Part shown: piece by piece, positions 1 through 12,069 of the stretch
Numbering within the stretch: the stretch's first letter is position 1
Layout of the letters: each line of letters opens with the position of its first letter
From: Volvox africanus
Taxonomy: Eukaryota > Chlorophyta > Chlorophyceae > Chlamydomonadales > Volvocaceae
Length of the DNA: 64,000 bases
Direction: 5' to 3'
NCBI GenBank assembly: GCA_030268105.1
Contig: BSDZ01000031.1
Location: forward strand, 558,001 to 622,000
The notes under the pieces: generated by a model
Told to the model about the DNA's origin: nothing
Seen by the model: only the letters and a program-made list of their open reading frames with translations
Database searches by the model: none
Position numbers and translations under genes: made by a program

Positions 1-2559
1 CTGGCTCATGGATTCTGGGGGTGAGGCTGGACACCCTTGTCCACACAGGGCGGCCGTGGAAGGCGAGCCGGGAATGGGAATCACACAAGTAGTAACTTGC
101 CGAGAAGGACCTGACATGGAAGGGCCCGGCCCCCCAGAGGCTGCGGCAGCGGAAGTCCCAGCCGTTGCCGTTGCCTTTGCTGCTTTAGACCGACCACTGG
201 GTGCCTTGACCGTGTAGCTGCAATCAAGGAGGTTGCAGGTCAGGAAACGAGCGAGGCCGTAAGTATGCAAAACAAGAATCAAGGATGAGACGAGCAGTTT
301 GCCGGAGTTAGCTGTTAGGGCTCGGATTAAGGTATAGAAGCCCAACCAGCCATCCAATCAAGTCCAGCAAGCAAGCCAAGAGCATTTACTTCTCTTTGGT
401 TCAATAATGCTGCACACAGTTCACACCTAATGTTACTAAACTACTGCCAACCGAAAACTTTACGAATGGTAGCAGTACTTGAACAATGACAGACATAAGG
501 AAAACGTGGGAACACGCGATTATAGAGGCCCTCAACCCCAACCTTGAAGAAGCGCACCAACACAGCTCAGCTTCCATTATGGTGTTCTTGACTTGCTTCC
601 AGCAGCGGACACTGGTACTTACACGGCTGGCCACCAGGCCTTCCACCTCAGTCGCACGTATGATGAGGGCGTGCTCCCCTTCAGCCCAAAGATGCCCGAG
701 TGCCACTCATCAGAATTGGTGAGCCGGCCCTTCAACTTCACGTTCCTCGCGTTCAATTCTTTTAAGTCCTCTTGGTTGGCGTCCCCAACGTATTGCGCCA
801 ACATGACCTTTTCGACCTGCGGACTTGAGTTCGGTTTTCCGCTGCATGTATAGGTGTACTTGTCAATGACGTACAGCCCAACCGTCGTCCCTCCGCCTCC
901 CTGCTCCTGTCGCTCCTGCTGCTGTTGTTGAGTGGCCGTTTCCTGCTTCAGCTGTCGCGCAAAACGTTGCTTAGCGCCACTGTTACTGGAGATGCCCTGT
1001 CTTTCACCAAACATTCTCAGCTCCGAAGGCCCCACAAACTGCAACGTCTGACACTTCAGGCCGCTGTGGGCGCCTTGATTACTTCCTCCTCCTCCTCCCA
1101 GTCCCTTGGATGCAGTACATGCAGCACCAGCGCCATTGGGCCACAGCTTCTCCACGAGGGTGCCTGGAAACTGGATCTGGGATCGAGCCCAGCAGCATTT
1201 ATCACTTATGAAGGCCAGCTCCTCATGTTGCCTTTCACCCAGCTTTTGTTGCTCCATCCAAACTACTTTGCCGGCTGCCCAATCGGAAACTCCTCCCAAC
1301 TCCCTCCACCAGCATTCCAGGATGTCGTCAATGCACGGGGGAGTTATCGGTTGTGATACGACAGACCCACCGCCGATGTCTCCCGACCTGTTGTTGAAAT
1401 CCCTTGGAACCGCTTTGAAAGGCATCCAGGGTAGGAACTGCAGCCCTTGCGCTGCTGGCAGAGGCACGTCTGCGGTCCATATGTAGCTAGTGCTGGTGCT
1501 GGGGCCATGCTGCAGCTTTTGCCCTGAGCCGCCAAAATACGGTTGCTCAGCAGGTAGGTGATGGAAAGCAGTGCGCCACGACTGGCCAACAGGCGGTTGC
1601 TGCTGCGGCGGCGGCGGCGGCGGTGGCTGAGGCTGCTGCGGTTGAGGTGGCTGAGGTAGCTTGAACGGGGATGACTGCAACTGCTGCATGGGTTGCTGCA
1701 TCGGCTGTGAAAACAGATGCAGAACATCCACATGCTGTACACCTGAAGTTCCTGCGGCGTCAGCAGACTGCATTACCGGCGCCTTAATCGGGGAGGTGTT
1801 CTCTAGCCGCACGCCACCGCTGCCACCGCTTCCTGGATGACAGAAGCTCATACTTAGGTTGGGACCATCATCGATGGCGTCACCAAAGGCCGGATTTGAT
1901 GATGGCGGAACCAACTGGGAATTTTGCTGCTGCAGCATTATTAGTGTCGGGGCCATGAGATGATCATCTGATGGTGCGGCGGCAGGCTGCTGCCATCGTA
2001 GCTGATCCAGGGGCTGCTCTTGCTGCTGCGCCTGCTGCGGTAGTGTAGCCGTAGACCGTGACGAGCATGCAGCAGCTGATTCGTGAGGTGGACGTAATGG
2101 AAAGTAGGCTTGCGGGAAACGACACTCTCTTGGCGCCGATGGCTGATCATAAGGGGACGAAAGCCGACGATGATGACCAAAGCCAATGGTATCAGAATCT
2201 AAGTCTCTGCTGAGTAGGTCGCCCAAAGCATCTGGATGCTGTTGGGCTGCAGCGCTGCCACCATCGCACTTGGCGGTAGTCGTCAGGTTGAGGGTATCGT
2301 TGGGGAAGGCAGCGGCATCCGGTAACTCGCGCGGGTTGCTTGTCAATGTAGGATTGTCGCTTAGGAGGCCATCGTCATCCACCTCAATACCTGCATCGTC
2401 AAGACTACACCCCGAGCACAGATGCAGGTTAGGTTTCGCGATATCGTCAAGCGGGAAACCCGTGACTCACAGGTCAATCAAATCTTCTGGGAGTAATATG
2501 TCCGAAGATATTTCCTCCTCTAGAGATGCGAGCTTTTGCTGATCCGGTTGGGGGATCAT
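1..2559 (-). CDS. Gln-rich protein of unknown function, 5' part (cut by left edge)
   Basis: I do not recognise the family. Proposed exons: 2559-2471, 2404-623, then 217-1 running off the window, giving about 696 residues here. The start ATG at 2559 is followed by an acidic segment (LEEEISSDILLPEDLIDLLD) whose frame continues across the first intron (donor GTGAGT, acceptor GTGTAG, phase 2). The large exon is low complexity: Gln runs, a Pro/Gln tract with consecutive prolines around 1605-1640, Ser/Gly tracts. Its last third is less biased (GLYVIDKYTYTCSGKP, then VEKVMLAQYVGDANQEDLKE, WHSGIFGL and YVRLRWKAWWPAV) and may be the conserved domain. The exon ends at a strong GTAAGT donor, and the next exon stays open in phase to the edge. 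The acidic start plus Gln-rich body would suit a transcriptional regulator, but no DNA-binding domain is visible in this part. Confidence 0.7.
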
Positions 2560-4437
2560 TAGGCGTTGCTAAATGTTACTTCAACACGTTCGTCTCGATA
2601 GAAGCAAATATAACAAGGCCCAAGATAGCTTGATTAAAGTTATATAAATTATACAGTATTTTACTTTCAGTGTTGACGAGATCCAAGTGTAACTCCCAGC
2701 GACGTGCTATTTAAGCATGCAAAAGTGCTCGTAGATCCATAAGAGTTTCTACAGTTTCCATAAGATACAGTTAAGATAAAATGCCCGAGACTATTTGACC
2801 CCGGTATTCATCCATGTAGGGCGTGAGAACAGCTGAAGTCGCCGTACTGACGGCGAGAATTCCTTCTTAAGTCGTGTTTCCATATTTGACTAGTGCAACG
2901 ATGCAACCAATCTGCCGTAAATTAATGTCTATTCAGGGTCAAGTGCTCTTATTGGCTATTTCCTGTCGCCACTTCATCCTTACTACCTCCGTATATTAAT
3001 TTACACTCATTTGCGTTTCGGAAGGAGCTGACTGCAAGCATTGGCACAGAAGGTACAAATAGCATGCCTAAACAGGCTCAATTCTGGGAAAACGCGATAC
3101 CTATAGCATCTACAGTTTCGGATTTTATTCGGATAAAGTAAACTCCAAACTACGTGTATAAATCGAAAGCTCTATTATGTCAACCTCCCAGGCCACGGTC
3201 GACCTGTGTTGAAATGGAAGTGTAGCAACGATGCGACTTAGTGAGGCACCAGAAGTCAGAAATTAGAGCACTGCACGCTTTACGCCCGGCACACCTGCTT
3301 GCAGTTGAAGCGTGGGGGGAATGATCTATCTCGCAGTACGAATGGTCACCGTTTCGGAAATCCAACTTAGCCTTGCATCGCCTTGCTTGCACTATTCATA
3401 GCATTCGTTCAAGACGCTCATGCATCGAATGAGGGGAGGACCTAACTCTCTTATGAATTTTCTTTCTCTCGACATGATTGGGCTCTATTGCACCCTAATT
3501 TTGTGTTTTAACCTTAGCCTAACTTTTCTTACTTAATTAGCTTGCGGTCCTTTGAGCGTCCGGTTTGCGATCCATCCATCCATCCGCGAGGAAGCAATTC
3601 CAATATGCTATCAGATAATGAATTGCCCAAACCAAAGGGATTAACATGGGACAGTTCTCAAACCCATACCCCCGCATCATCCGCGGATAAGGGTTGATGA
3701 ATCGCGACTGTTGGGATAAGGACGGCACAGTCTGGCAACATTTGACTGAATGCATGGCCGGAGCCAAACTACAGGGCGGAACCGTATCGTGAACCTCAGC
3801 ACGGTACCACAAACCACGAAGAACCTTGAAGAAGAAATGCATCCCCGTCACCCTACCCCACGCACGTACCTCAGTGCATATGCCTCCAAATAAACCGGGC
3901 GTTTGTCGGGCTCAACCCCCAGTCGTCGAGGTGACATGGCGACTGTCATAGCAAAATCCGTAACTTGCATAATGTGTGACGGTGCATCTGCCGGTTGATG
4001 ACCTAATTGATTAAAGTCCACATGCTGAGTGTATCGCAAGTTGTAGACAGGTTGCCGGAACGGTAATGCGTTTGTGTATGCGCTTTCGGTCGTCCGGCAC
4101 TCAGGTTACATTTCCCTGATCCCCTCTAGCTATAATGTCCAGCCACATACCACTACTGGCACGGATTGGTGGGAGCTGATATGCATTCTTATTCACCACC
4201 TACCAGCTGCCCAGGTATGCGGCATCATTATTACATACAGTAACAGGGCATCATCTGTCACTGACAGTGCGATAGTTATACGGTGCGCACCTGGAGTGGG
4301 GAACCAAGGCGGCGAACAACACAGCGTGACATGCGCGGCTGAAACGAATGCGCGCGCGCTTCAACGTTACCCCTGTCTCTTACAGGAGTGTCAACAGACA
4401 TGTTTTGCGCGAACATCACGTTCACGAAACCTCAACT

Positions 4438-4469
<32 letters not shown>

Positions 4470-4470
4470 T

Positions 4471-4511
<41 letters not shown>

Positions 4512-4808
4512 TATCATCATCATCGTCATTATCATCAAGGAGCGCCAATCTATTCAGGCACTGTCAGGCGGACAGCTCCTTAAGGATGGGCGTTTGGTGC
4601 AGATGGAGCCGCTCTCCAACACACCGTAGCACGTATACGTTTACTTAACATGCTATTCCTCACACCTCAGCTTCTTAGATGTTTTCAATGTTTTAAAACA
4701 TCGTTGCAGAAGTCAGCAACTCACTCCATGATTATCTCCGTGGGCAACAATTCAAATTATTAGGGCCTTTCATTACCTGCCGTACTCGCTATTGTTCCCG
4801 TCAACTCG
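2560..4808. other. Spacer without a convincing gene
   Basis: This stretch lies upstream of the Gln-rich gene and downstream of the small membrane-protein gene, both on the minus strand. Open frames here are short, lack family motifs and have no matching splice partners. It is AT-richer than neighbouring exons and holds the CAT/ATC microsatellite near 4437-4536. The first few hundred bases beyond 2559 should include the promoter of the Gln-rich gene. Confidence 0.5.
4437..4536. repeat. ATC/CAT trinucleotide microsatellite
   Basis: About 100 bases of nearly perfect ATC units interrupted by a few ATT and one GTC. It produces artefactual poly-His, poly-Ile and poly-Ser frames on the plus strand. 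No coding use is supported. Confidence 0.95.
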
Positions 4809-5886
4809 TCAATGCATCCTCCCACGCATCGAGTGCCCCACAATCCCCATGACGACCCCCACGATTAGGTATGCAAGGGAAGCCAGGAAGCTGGCGGTAG
4901 CTGCCCATCGTACGTGCCGGCCTGGCACACAGCACGGCAGTAGCACTGAAACCAGCCAGAAGATCGGCATGAAGAAGCCTGCATGCATACAAGCATGTCC
5001 GCGTGTAACCAGCAGGAGGCGAAATACGAGTGACTTTACTTGGAAAGCAACGCAAGATCTGAATCGTCAATAAGAAGGAATCGCTCCCAAGTATCATCCG
5101 CAGGGGTAGGCCACGACGCCCAGTATTTTGTGTACGCACCTAAAACAAACATCAACCACGCCACGAATGCGAACCGGCTGTCTCGGGTTTCTTCGTCCGG
5201 GCCCCACGCTGGGTGCTGGTAGACGTACGCCGCGCTTTGGCCCAGAATAGGGATTCCTAAGGCTGGTGGCGGCTGCTGCTGCTGTGGCGGCTGTGGTGTG
5301 TATGGCTGCGGCCCACCTGTTGATGTGGGGCAGCTACTTAACCCAACCGGCGGAATCGCAGGGTACGCTGGCGAGGCGGGCGCGTACCCCGCCGCCGCAG
5401 ATTGGGGCGGCTGTTGGGTTTCCTGTCCTGGGCACGGGTTTGGCTGTGGGTACGGCAAGTACGAAGGGTACGGTGGATAGGCGGCTGCAGCATCGGGCGT
5501 CTGCTGGGCGGCCTGCCTAAGCTGTTGTTTCTCTTGTTGTTGATATGGCTGCGACTGCTGATCAGGATATCCCTGCAATTAATTCACTACAAATTAATTA
5601 CTAATAGTCAACTTTTAACTCACATATTAGTATCATCAAGAGACGACATGTACGTACGGCGGGGGCATGTAGTTAGGAAGGTAGAAGTCTACAATAATTG
5701 ACCAATGTACATACGGCAGGTCGATGCGTGTACATGGCTTGCAGAGATTGTTGATTGCCATCAACGATGCCCGAGAGGCCGTCATATATACGCACCTGAG
5801 GTTGACCAGCGGTCGTCGGCGGGGGATCCTGTGGCTCGCGCCGCCGCTGCTGTTGCGGCTGCTGTTGCTGCTCCGGCAGGTCATGC
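4809..5886 (-). CDS. Small Pro/Gln-rich protein with C-terminal membrane helices
   Basis: Firm exons are 5572-5140 and 4978-4809, joined in phase 1. The 5' end is less certain: an ATG near 5886 opens a Gln/Arg/Pro-rich stretch, and a small exon ending at 5654 (FYLPNYMPPPY) joins in phase to GYPDQQS at 5572, but I could not place the first intron in phase with confidence. The long exon encodes Pro/Gln/Tyr-rich low complexity, then DEETRDSRFAFVAWLMFVLG, and the last exon continues with GFFMPIFWLVSVLLPC, a basic GRHVRW loop and a second hydrophobic segment (FLASLAYLIVGVVMGIVG) before the stop. The layout is a disordered N-terminus followed by two membrane hairpin helices. It loosely recalls plant proteins labelled 60S ribosomal protein L18a-like, which are membrane proteins rather than ribosomal proteins, but I would not assign a function. 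Confidence 0.65.
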
Positions 5887-7777
5887 ATGGCTCAGGAACT
5901 ATCCCTGGTCAGTTCCGTTGTATGGGAAGAAAAGCGATGATGATCAATGGTGCCGCCATAATCAGGAAAAGATAATGCAGTGTGGAACCTGCTGGGCGGC
6001 GGACGCACACACCGTAACCTACCGCCCGGGAGTGCGTGATGAACTGCAAATAGGTAATAACAGTTCTGCGGGCTAGTAGTTTATATACGGGGTAAACTCG
6101 TCATCCCTTGCGTCACACCACGCTATATATTGGACCCTGCCTGTGTACTACTAGGAAGCAAGGGCTGCGCTTGCTAGCTAGAAACGGAGCTCACGGCGGA
6201 AACAATTGTCACGACATGAAAATGCAATCGTACATGATAGCTGCCTTGCGTTGAATCATCATAGCACTGTGTAGTTTACGACATGTAAGCGCGCGCACAC
6301 ACATGGTAGTTTGGATCAGAACTTATTTCAGCGAGTGTATGTCTGCAGTAATAACGGCGAACAACGCTGTGCTCATTATCAAGGTAGGAATTTCATCGTT
6401 TGATTGGTTTCAGCAATCTGTCGAGATTTCGGTAACCGATGAAGTGACCTACCGAGCGTTGCGAAGATGGAAGTGTCCCTGCCGCCTGCGTGGAAACTTT
6501 ACTATGTACGATTTTTTGTCTAATGACGACTGCTGACAGCTGCTTCGCTCGGCCTGCTGCTACTGGTGCGCAAGGAAGGTTTTATCCTATCATGCCGTCA
6601 AGCAACAGAGTGAAACCTAAAACCTTTGCTTGCTTGATAGCGCGGCAATGAATCCAAGTGGTATGTTGCTCCCTGATGCCCAGCCAAAGTAACCATCGAA
6701 CTCCCTACGGCCACCTGCCGTGCGTGATCAGCCTACGGTAAATATGTTAAGTTGGGGTTTGGCCATCCAGATTTTGGAAAAACATATTTTCGGGCAGCGC
6801 TGGCAAAATCTTGCCTGTAGCTACAATTAAAGACCGATGAAGCAATTGGCCAAGGAACGAGCGGATGTCAATTGTTGAGCCAGGGAATACAGGAGAGAGG
6901 AAAACTGCCCAAGTAATGACACTTTCGAGCCTGTGTTACAATTTTCTTGCCTCGATGATGGCTGCGTGCCAGTTTCGCGCCAGGTAGTACCAACTCAACT
7001 TGCCGCCTGCAGTCCGATGTCAATTCCTCGGATTGGAACTCTCTTGCCTCGGACTGCCAATCAGGCAGCCGCCAACCCACCATGAGGTCACCAGAAGGCA
7101 CCTTTCACTCGGACAGAGCGCGCGATTAATCGGTCGTGGTACGCTCCAAAATCCAATCTAGCAATTCCAAAGAAGCAACGAATGCTTTATTATGCCCGGC
7201 AGATCGTTATTAGCTCATTGGATACATTCACACTACTGGAGTCCTGGCACGCACGCAGACTGCTGGGCTCCGAAAATAACCCCCCCACATACCGAAATGA
7301 GCCGGCAAACCTGAGCGAATAAAACAGAAACGAAAACATAGACCGCCGTGTGTGTAACGTGCAGTCCATGAGTTCCGGTATATACGCAGGCGAACGAACA
7401 TGCAATATACCGAGGTCGCCATGTAACCTTGTTAAGCTCGCTCGTACCTTCGTTCTGGCGCCTACCAGATCATATCTAACCTTGTTTGACGCCAGTCGTC
7501 GTACGTCCAGCAAGGTCATATCATATCTATATAATGGCCGCCACTGGCTGACGAATATCTCCCATATGCTGCGTGAATTGACCTATGGACAGAACCCGAG
7601 ATATATACCCGCAGATAACACATTCGCTCCGCAACTAACAACCGGCGCAGCCCGGCCAACCGTGCAGGCCCCGTGCTTCGTTGCTATCGTAGCCCCGGAT
7701 CGCTTGTCAACATAACAGTATCCTGATTAAGATAACTCCGGCCCGGAAAGAATTCTTTAAGAATCGGTTTACGTACC
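5887..7777. other. Divergent spacer, no gene seen
   Basis: The spacer lies between the minus-strand membrane-protein gene and the plus-strand copper-protein gene. Open frames are short and motif-free. It should contain both promoters, but I see no strong core element that I would place. Confidence 0.45.
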
Positions 7778-8895
7778 ATGGAGACCCTCTCCGGTATGGC
7801 TTCCCAGGTTACGACGGCCGCGCAAAAGATTGCGCCTGCCGGCAGCGAGGATGACGCCTCCAGGCACATGCGCCGCTGCATCGACAATTGTCGCGACTGC
7901 GAGCGGATTTGTCTGACCACCATCACCCACTGCCTGAGCAAGGGTGGGTTCGCACGCCGTCAGGCGCCGTCGTCTAATGATTTGCGGCTTAGCTCCATCA
8001 TGAGCTTCTTCTTGGTGCTCGTGGTCATTGTGGATGCTCAAGCACATTACGGATAAGGCTCCTTTTTTGAATTTCCTTTTTATCGCCTGCATATACCGTG
8101 TACTCCGCCGCTTGCCCCGCTACTGCTGACTCCGCCTACTGCTGCTACTCCAACTGCCACCTGCAGGTGGGCACCACGCCCGTCCCGACCACATTCTGGC
8201 CCTCATGGTGGGTGTAACCTCGTGGACAATCGAGGCCAATGTATGAAATGCACCAATAGCGGGTTAATCATTGCAAAGGCTTTTGGCAAGGCCTGCCTGG
8301 TGCCGTTCGTTACGCGTCATCAGTTCATGATGAGGAGATTAAGCTGTTACATTACTTGCTCTCATTTATCAACGTAAGATATGCAATGTACGACGTCCAA
8401 ACGGCCAATGTGCATGTATGCGCCGCACCGAAACTTGGCGGGAGCTCCGAACCCTGGCGAATAGCTAGCTTGGGTGCATGTCGTTGGCACCTCGATCCGT
8501 GCGGATTGTTGACCTGGACAATTTCTTGTACCACAGAACTGCGCCAACATATGCGCCACCGCTGCCCGCTTCATGATCACCTTCTCCCGTCTCCACATTC
8601 ACACCTGCGGCGCGTGTGCTGCGGTGAGTCAGCGCGGAGGGAAGGAATTCACGAACACGGTGTTCACACCCTTTTTGCTCTGCACCCTTCATTCTCGTCA
8701 ATGTTTTCGACTTAAACATGAAAATATATGTGTATTGCCTGAAATAGTGCCAAGGATTCCATGCCAAGGGGATGCTCGTGCGATCATGCATACTGGGAAC
8801 TGGCGAGCACATCACCGGTTTTAATTACTTATTCGCTCGCTACGAGGACGGGGCATCAAACGCCACTAGATCCGATACGTACACACCCATCGACG

Positions 8896-8934
<39 letters not shown>

Positions 8935-9270
8935 CATATTGTTAGGAGTGCTGTGCCTCCCCATCGTGCACGGAAGACCACCTCCGTTCCAATCCCACCA
9001 GGGGTAACACAGATTCCCTCTTGATACGACGAGGCTTGCCACGACGAACCGAGCCGGTTGTGTAATTATATGACCGGTCGAGCACCCGTGTACATACATC
9101 TCACATCCGTAAATCCTTGTTTCGTACAGGTTTGTGAGGCGTGCGCCGACGACTGCGAGGGCGTCATGGGGCCTGAGGCTGAAGACAAAACCATGACCGA
9201 GTGTGTGGACATGTGCCGAGCATGCGCCACGAGCTGCCGTGAGATGGCCGCGCCAATGAAGTCGTGTTAG
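7778..9270 (+). CDS. Four-helix-bundle copper-storage protein (Csp/DUF326-like)
   Basis: Four exons, 7778-7943, 8167-8207, 8537-8623 and 9130-9270, join in phase to a 144-residue protein. It carries 17 cysteines in the spacing of the Csp family: CIDNCRDCERIC, a later HC, HHARPDHILALM, NCANIC, HTCGACAAVCEACADDC and CVDMCRACATSC. In that family (for example bacterial Csp3) four helices pack with Cys side chains pointing into the core, binding many Cu(I) ions. The role would be copper storage or buffering. The length matches cytosolic Csp3-type proteins, and there is no obvious signal peptide or transit peptide, so cytosol is the default guess. Exon 2 is only 41 bases, but its protein matches the family where the alignment requires it, which strongly supports the model. 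All introns are GT-AG. The family is best known from bacteria, so bacterial ancestry followed by intron gain is plausible inference. Confidence 0.9.
8899..8933. repeat. CA then TA dinucleotide repeat in intron
   Basis: A short (CA)n tract runs directly into (TA)n within the third intron of the copper-storage gene. It is an ordinary compound microsatellite. Confidence 0.9.
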
Positions 9271-9479
9271 GGCGCTGAAAGACAGAGCTACAGAAGGCGG
9301 ATTTTTCGATTGTTGCCACCGTGGTTTGGACGCCGAATCTTGTTGCCTAATTGATAAGTTGGAATTTGTTGACTGCTCTATTTCCCAGCATTGCTTGGGT
9401 ATGGCTCATGTAGCCCCCACAAGTATGGCTTGAAAGCATTGCTAATCCAGCACGACAGGGTTTTGCTAATGAGTAGTTT

Positions 9480-9484
9480 TGTAA
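9480..9484 (+). terminator. Candidate TGTAA polyadenylation signal
   Basis: TGTAA is the usual volvocine poly(A) signal. This copy lies about 210 bases after the stop of the copper-storage gene, a plausible 3' UTR length. A five-base motif recurs by chance, so this is a candidate only. Confidence 0.3.
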
Positions 9485-12069
9485 ATCCAAGTGCTGTTGG
9501 GAGCGAGCCTGGGCAGCTCCTAACGTCTGATGGAGACTGCAATCCTCTTAATGGCGACATGGGGGACAGGGAGGGACGAATCAGTTAACGAACGGTCAAG
9601 AGGTTGATGCTCCGCGGGTAGGGTCCCAGGGTATGGCTCATGTGCGCCTGCTGTGGTCAGAACACGGAAAGCCAGCGCAGCAACAATACAGCCAGTATGT
9701 GCCAGCCTTATCGTTCGTTTGGCGCTCTCCCAACTAATTTAGTCGTGCGTTACAGTTGCATTTGTTTTTATTAAACCGTTGCAGTTGGCAGTTGTGCTGC
9801 TATGCCAGCGTAGATAAACCCGGACGTGCGACAAATTGGAGCTCTGAAACAATCTCTTATCTTCAAGCTAGATGTCAAGGTATCTATGATGTATCGCTGT
9901 CACGCTTTTGCTACGTGCAATCAAAAGCTGATGCAGTCGTTGCATCTGCCGAACTTGTGGCCATCGCCACTATTGTGACCGCGCAGAACAAGGACAGGCG
10001 CTTAAGCTCATTTCTTTGTAAAGGCAGGATTCTGCTTTATCATGTCACGCAAGCTTCAGAAATCGGGTGAACCGCTGGGCTCGGCATTTGAAAAGCGGCG
10101 TTTGAATTGCTAAGGACAAATTAATAAAAAAAAGTTTTAAAAAGTTTTAACATTTCCAGATACTTGAAGAATCTGGCTAAATAACCGTTGCCAGTCCATT
10201 CCTCGATAACGTCAGATGATGCATGATAGCCGCCATTAGGATCCATGGAGCATGTAAAACCATAAGTGATGCGAAATACGTGGAACTGGTCGGAAGATAG
10301 AAATTTTTATCAATTGTTTTCTTGCGGCATTTTCTTGCGGTATTGTAGCTGTTGTAAGCTACGCGCGCGTTTTGGTTTTGACGGGCTCAATAGTAATGGA
10401 AGGCGGGCACTTGTTAACGTGATCTTGCGCTGTCCTGTATTGTTGTCGGCATGGTCAACCAGGTCATTCCATCCCCATCTTCCCATGCGTGTCCTGGAGC
10501 TATGGCCTGCATGGAATGATGTGTTTCCATGTGGGCGATGAGAGCGCTGCCAGACCTTGGAATAACGCTGCAGTTCGATTGTCGATTGCAAAGGACTTTG
10601 CAGACTTCTACCCCGGTCCAGCCAATGCGGTGTTGGTTGTGTGGGGTGTGTCGAATTGTGGTGTTGTGACCCTCAGGGACCCCTGGTGACCCTGGGAAGA
10701 GAACAGCAGCAGCGATTACACCCGCCCAAAGAGGACCTGAACCCTCTGGTGCTTTGTTGTTCTCCTTCCTGATCTTCTAGGGTGCTGCAAATTAAGAGTA
10801 GACCATGATTCCTACGGAAATGTACATAGGCATTCGGATGTAAAGTTCAATTGCCTAGGGTGAAATCCATGCATCTAGGTTCTGGGGCAACAGCAGAACG
10901 ATGGAAGCGAAGGTGAGAATGTCCATCGCATACTACAGCAGAAGCGAAAAGGCACATCTACATGCACACCGCGAGTTCCCATACGTAAAAAGGTGTAACA
11001 GCAAGGATCACAGGCTTGCGTTGACACCCAACGCTGCCCCCTACTGAGCTTCTGAGTATAGGTTCCCGTGCAGCTACAGGTAAAATGAATACAGACGCTA
11101 TTGCAACACTATTCGATATCGGCAACGGGTGATGAACATTGGTATCGTACCACTGTTCCAATCGAGACCCCACTGACATGCAGACTTACTATGTGATGCC
11201 AAAACACATCTACAGCTAAGCGAACCTGGAACACGGCATGCGGTGTCGACGCGCAGAAATCACAGCGTGGCACAACACTGCTCAAACCGTAAAAACTGCC
11301 AAGCGCGCAGTGCATTTCCAAACCATAGGGCAGCCCCATCCCGACCACTTTACCCCGTGCGCTATACTACACGCGTGGTGTCGTAGCACAATTTCAATGG
11401 CCTTCAGACACATCAACCTTTGCAAGCAACTAAAACGCCAGGAAGCCGACGACCTTTGGGGCGGAAATGTCGCCACTTAGCGGCTATTACTACTTCTGGT
11501 GCAGTAGGTGTACGGTGATTAGGGTGGGCTGTCTGTGAAGCCTCGATGAAGAGCTTTTTTGAGGCTCTTCCATACTCTCGAGGCACGTCGAGGACCGGAC
11601 CAGGACCGAGACAGCACCCGTAGAGCAGGAATGCAACCGCAGTTCAAATAGTCACGGCGTGACGTACAACCAGCGATACAGCATGATGCCCAAATAGAGA
11701 GCTTGATGGCGAAACAAGTGGAACAGCGATACAACCTGCATGCAACACAATGTAGTCGTCCCTGCGGGGATGGGAGCGGATCCATCCTCGATATAGTATA
11801 TATATAGTATCTACCCTCCTTCTCTGCAATCGCTACTGCTGCTGCCACTGCTAACATCTGCAACCGTTGAACAGCTTTGACTTACGACCTCATGAATGAG
11901 GCTGTCCCCCCCCCTCTTGTCCACGACGAGGAGGCGGAATCGGACACTTGCAGGAAATGCCGACGAGGTACTTGAGGCTGTGTATCACAAGTAAATGGTG
12001 CCAGAAACCGCTGTACCATGATAGGAACCACCACAAAGTACCGAAAAGAAAATTTTGTACGGCATTTTG
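9485..12069. other. Convergent spacer, no gene seen
   Basis: The spacer lies between the 3' ends of the copper-storage gene (plus) and the LRR kinase (minus). Frames are short and lack motifs. Part of 11500-12069 is probably 3' UTR of the kinase gene. It includes an AT run near 11795-11810. Confidence 0.45.

Noticed and set aside
4074..4648. Plus-strand frames with poly-His, poly-Ile and poly-Ser runs
   Set aside because: They are three readings of the ATC microsatellite; no motif, splice partner or codon bias outside the repeat.
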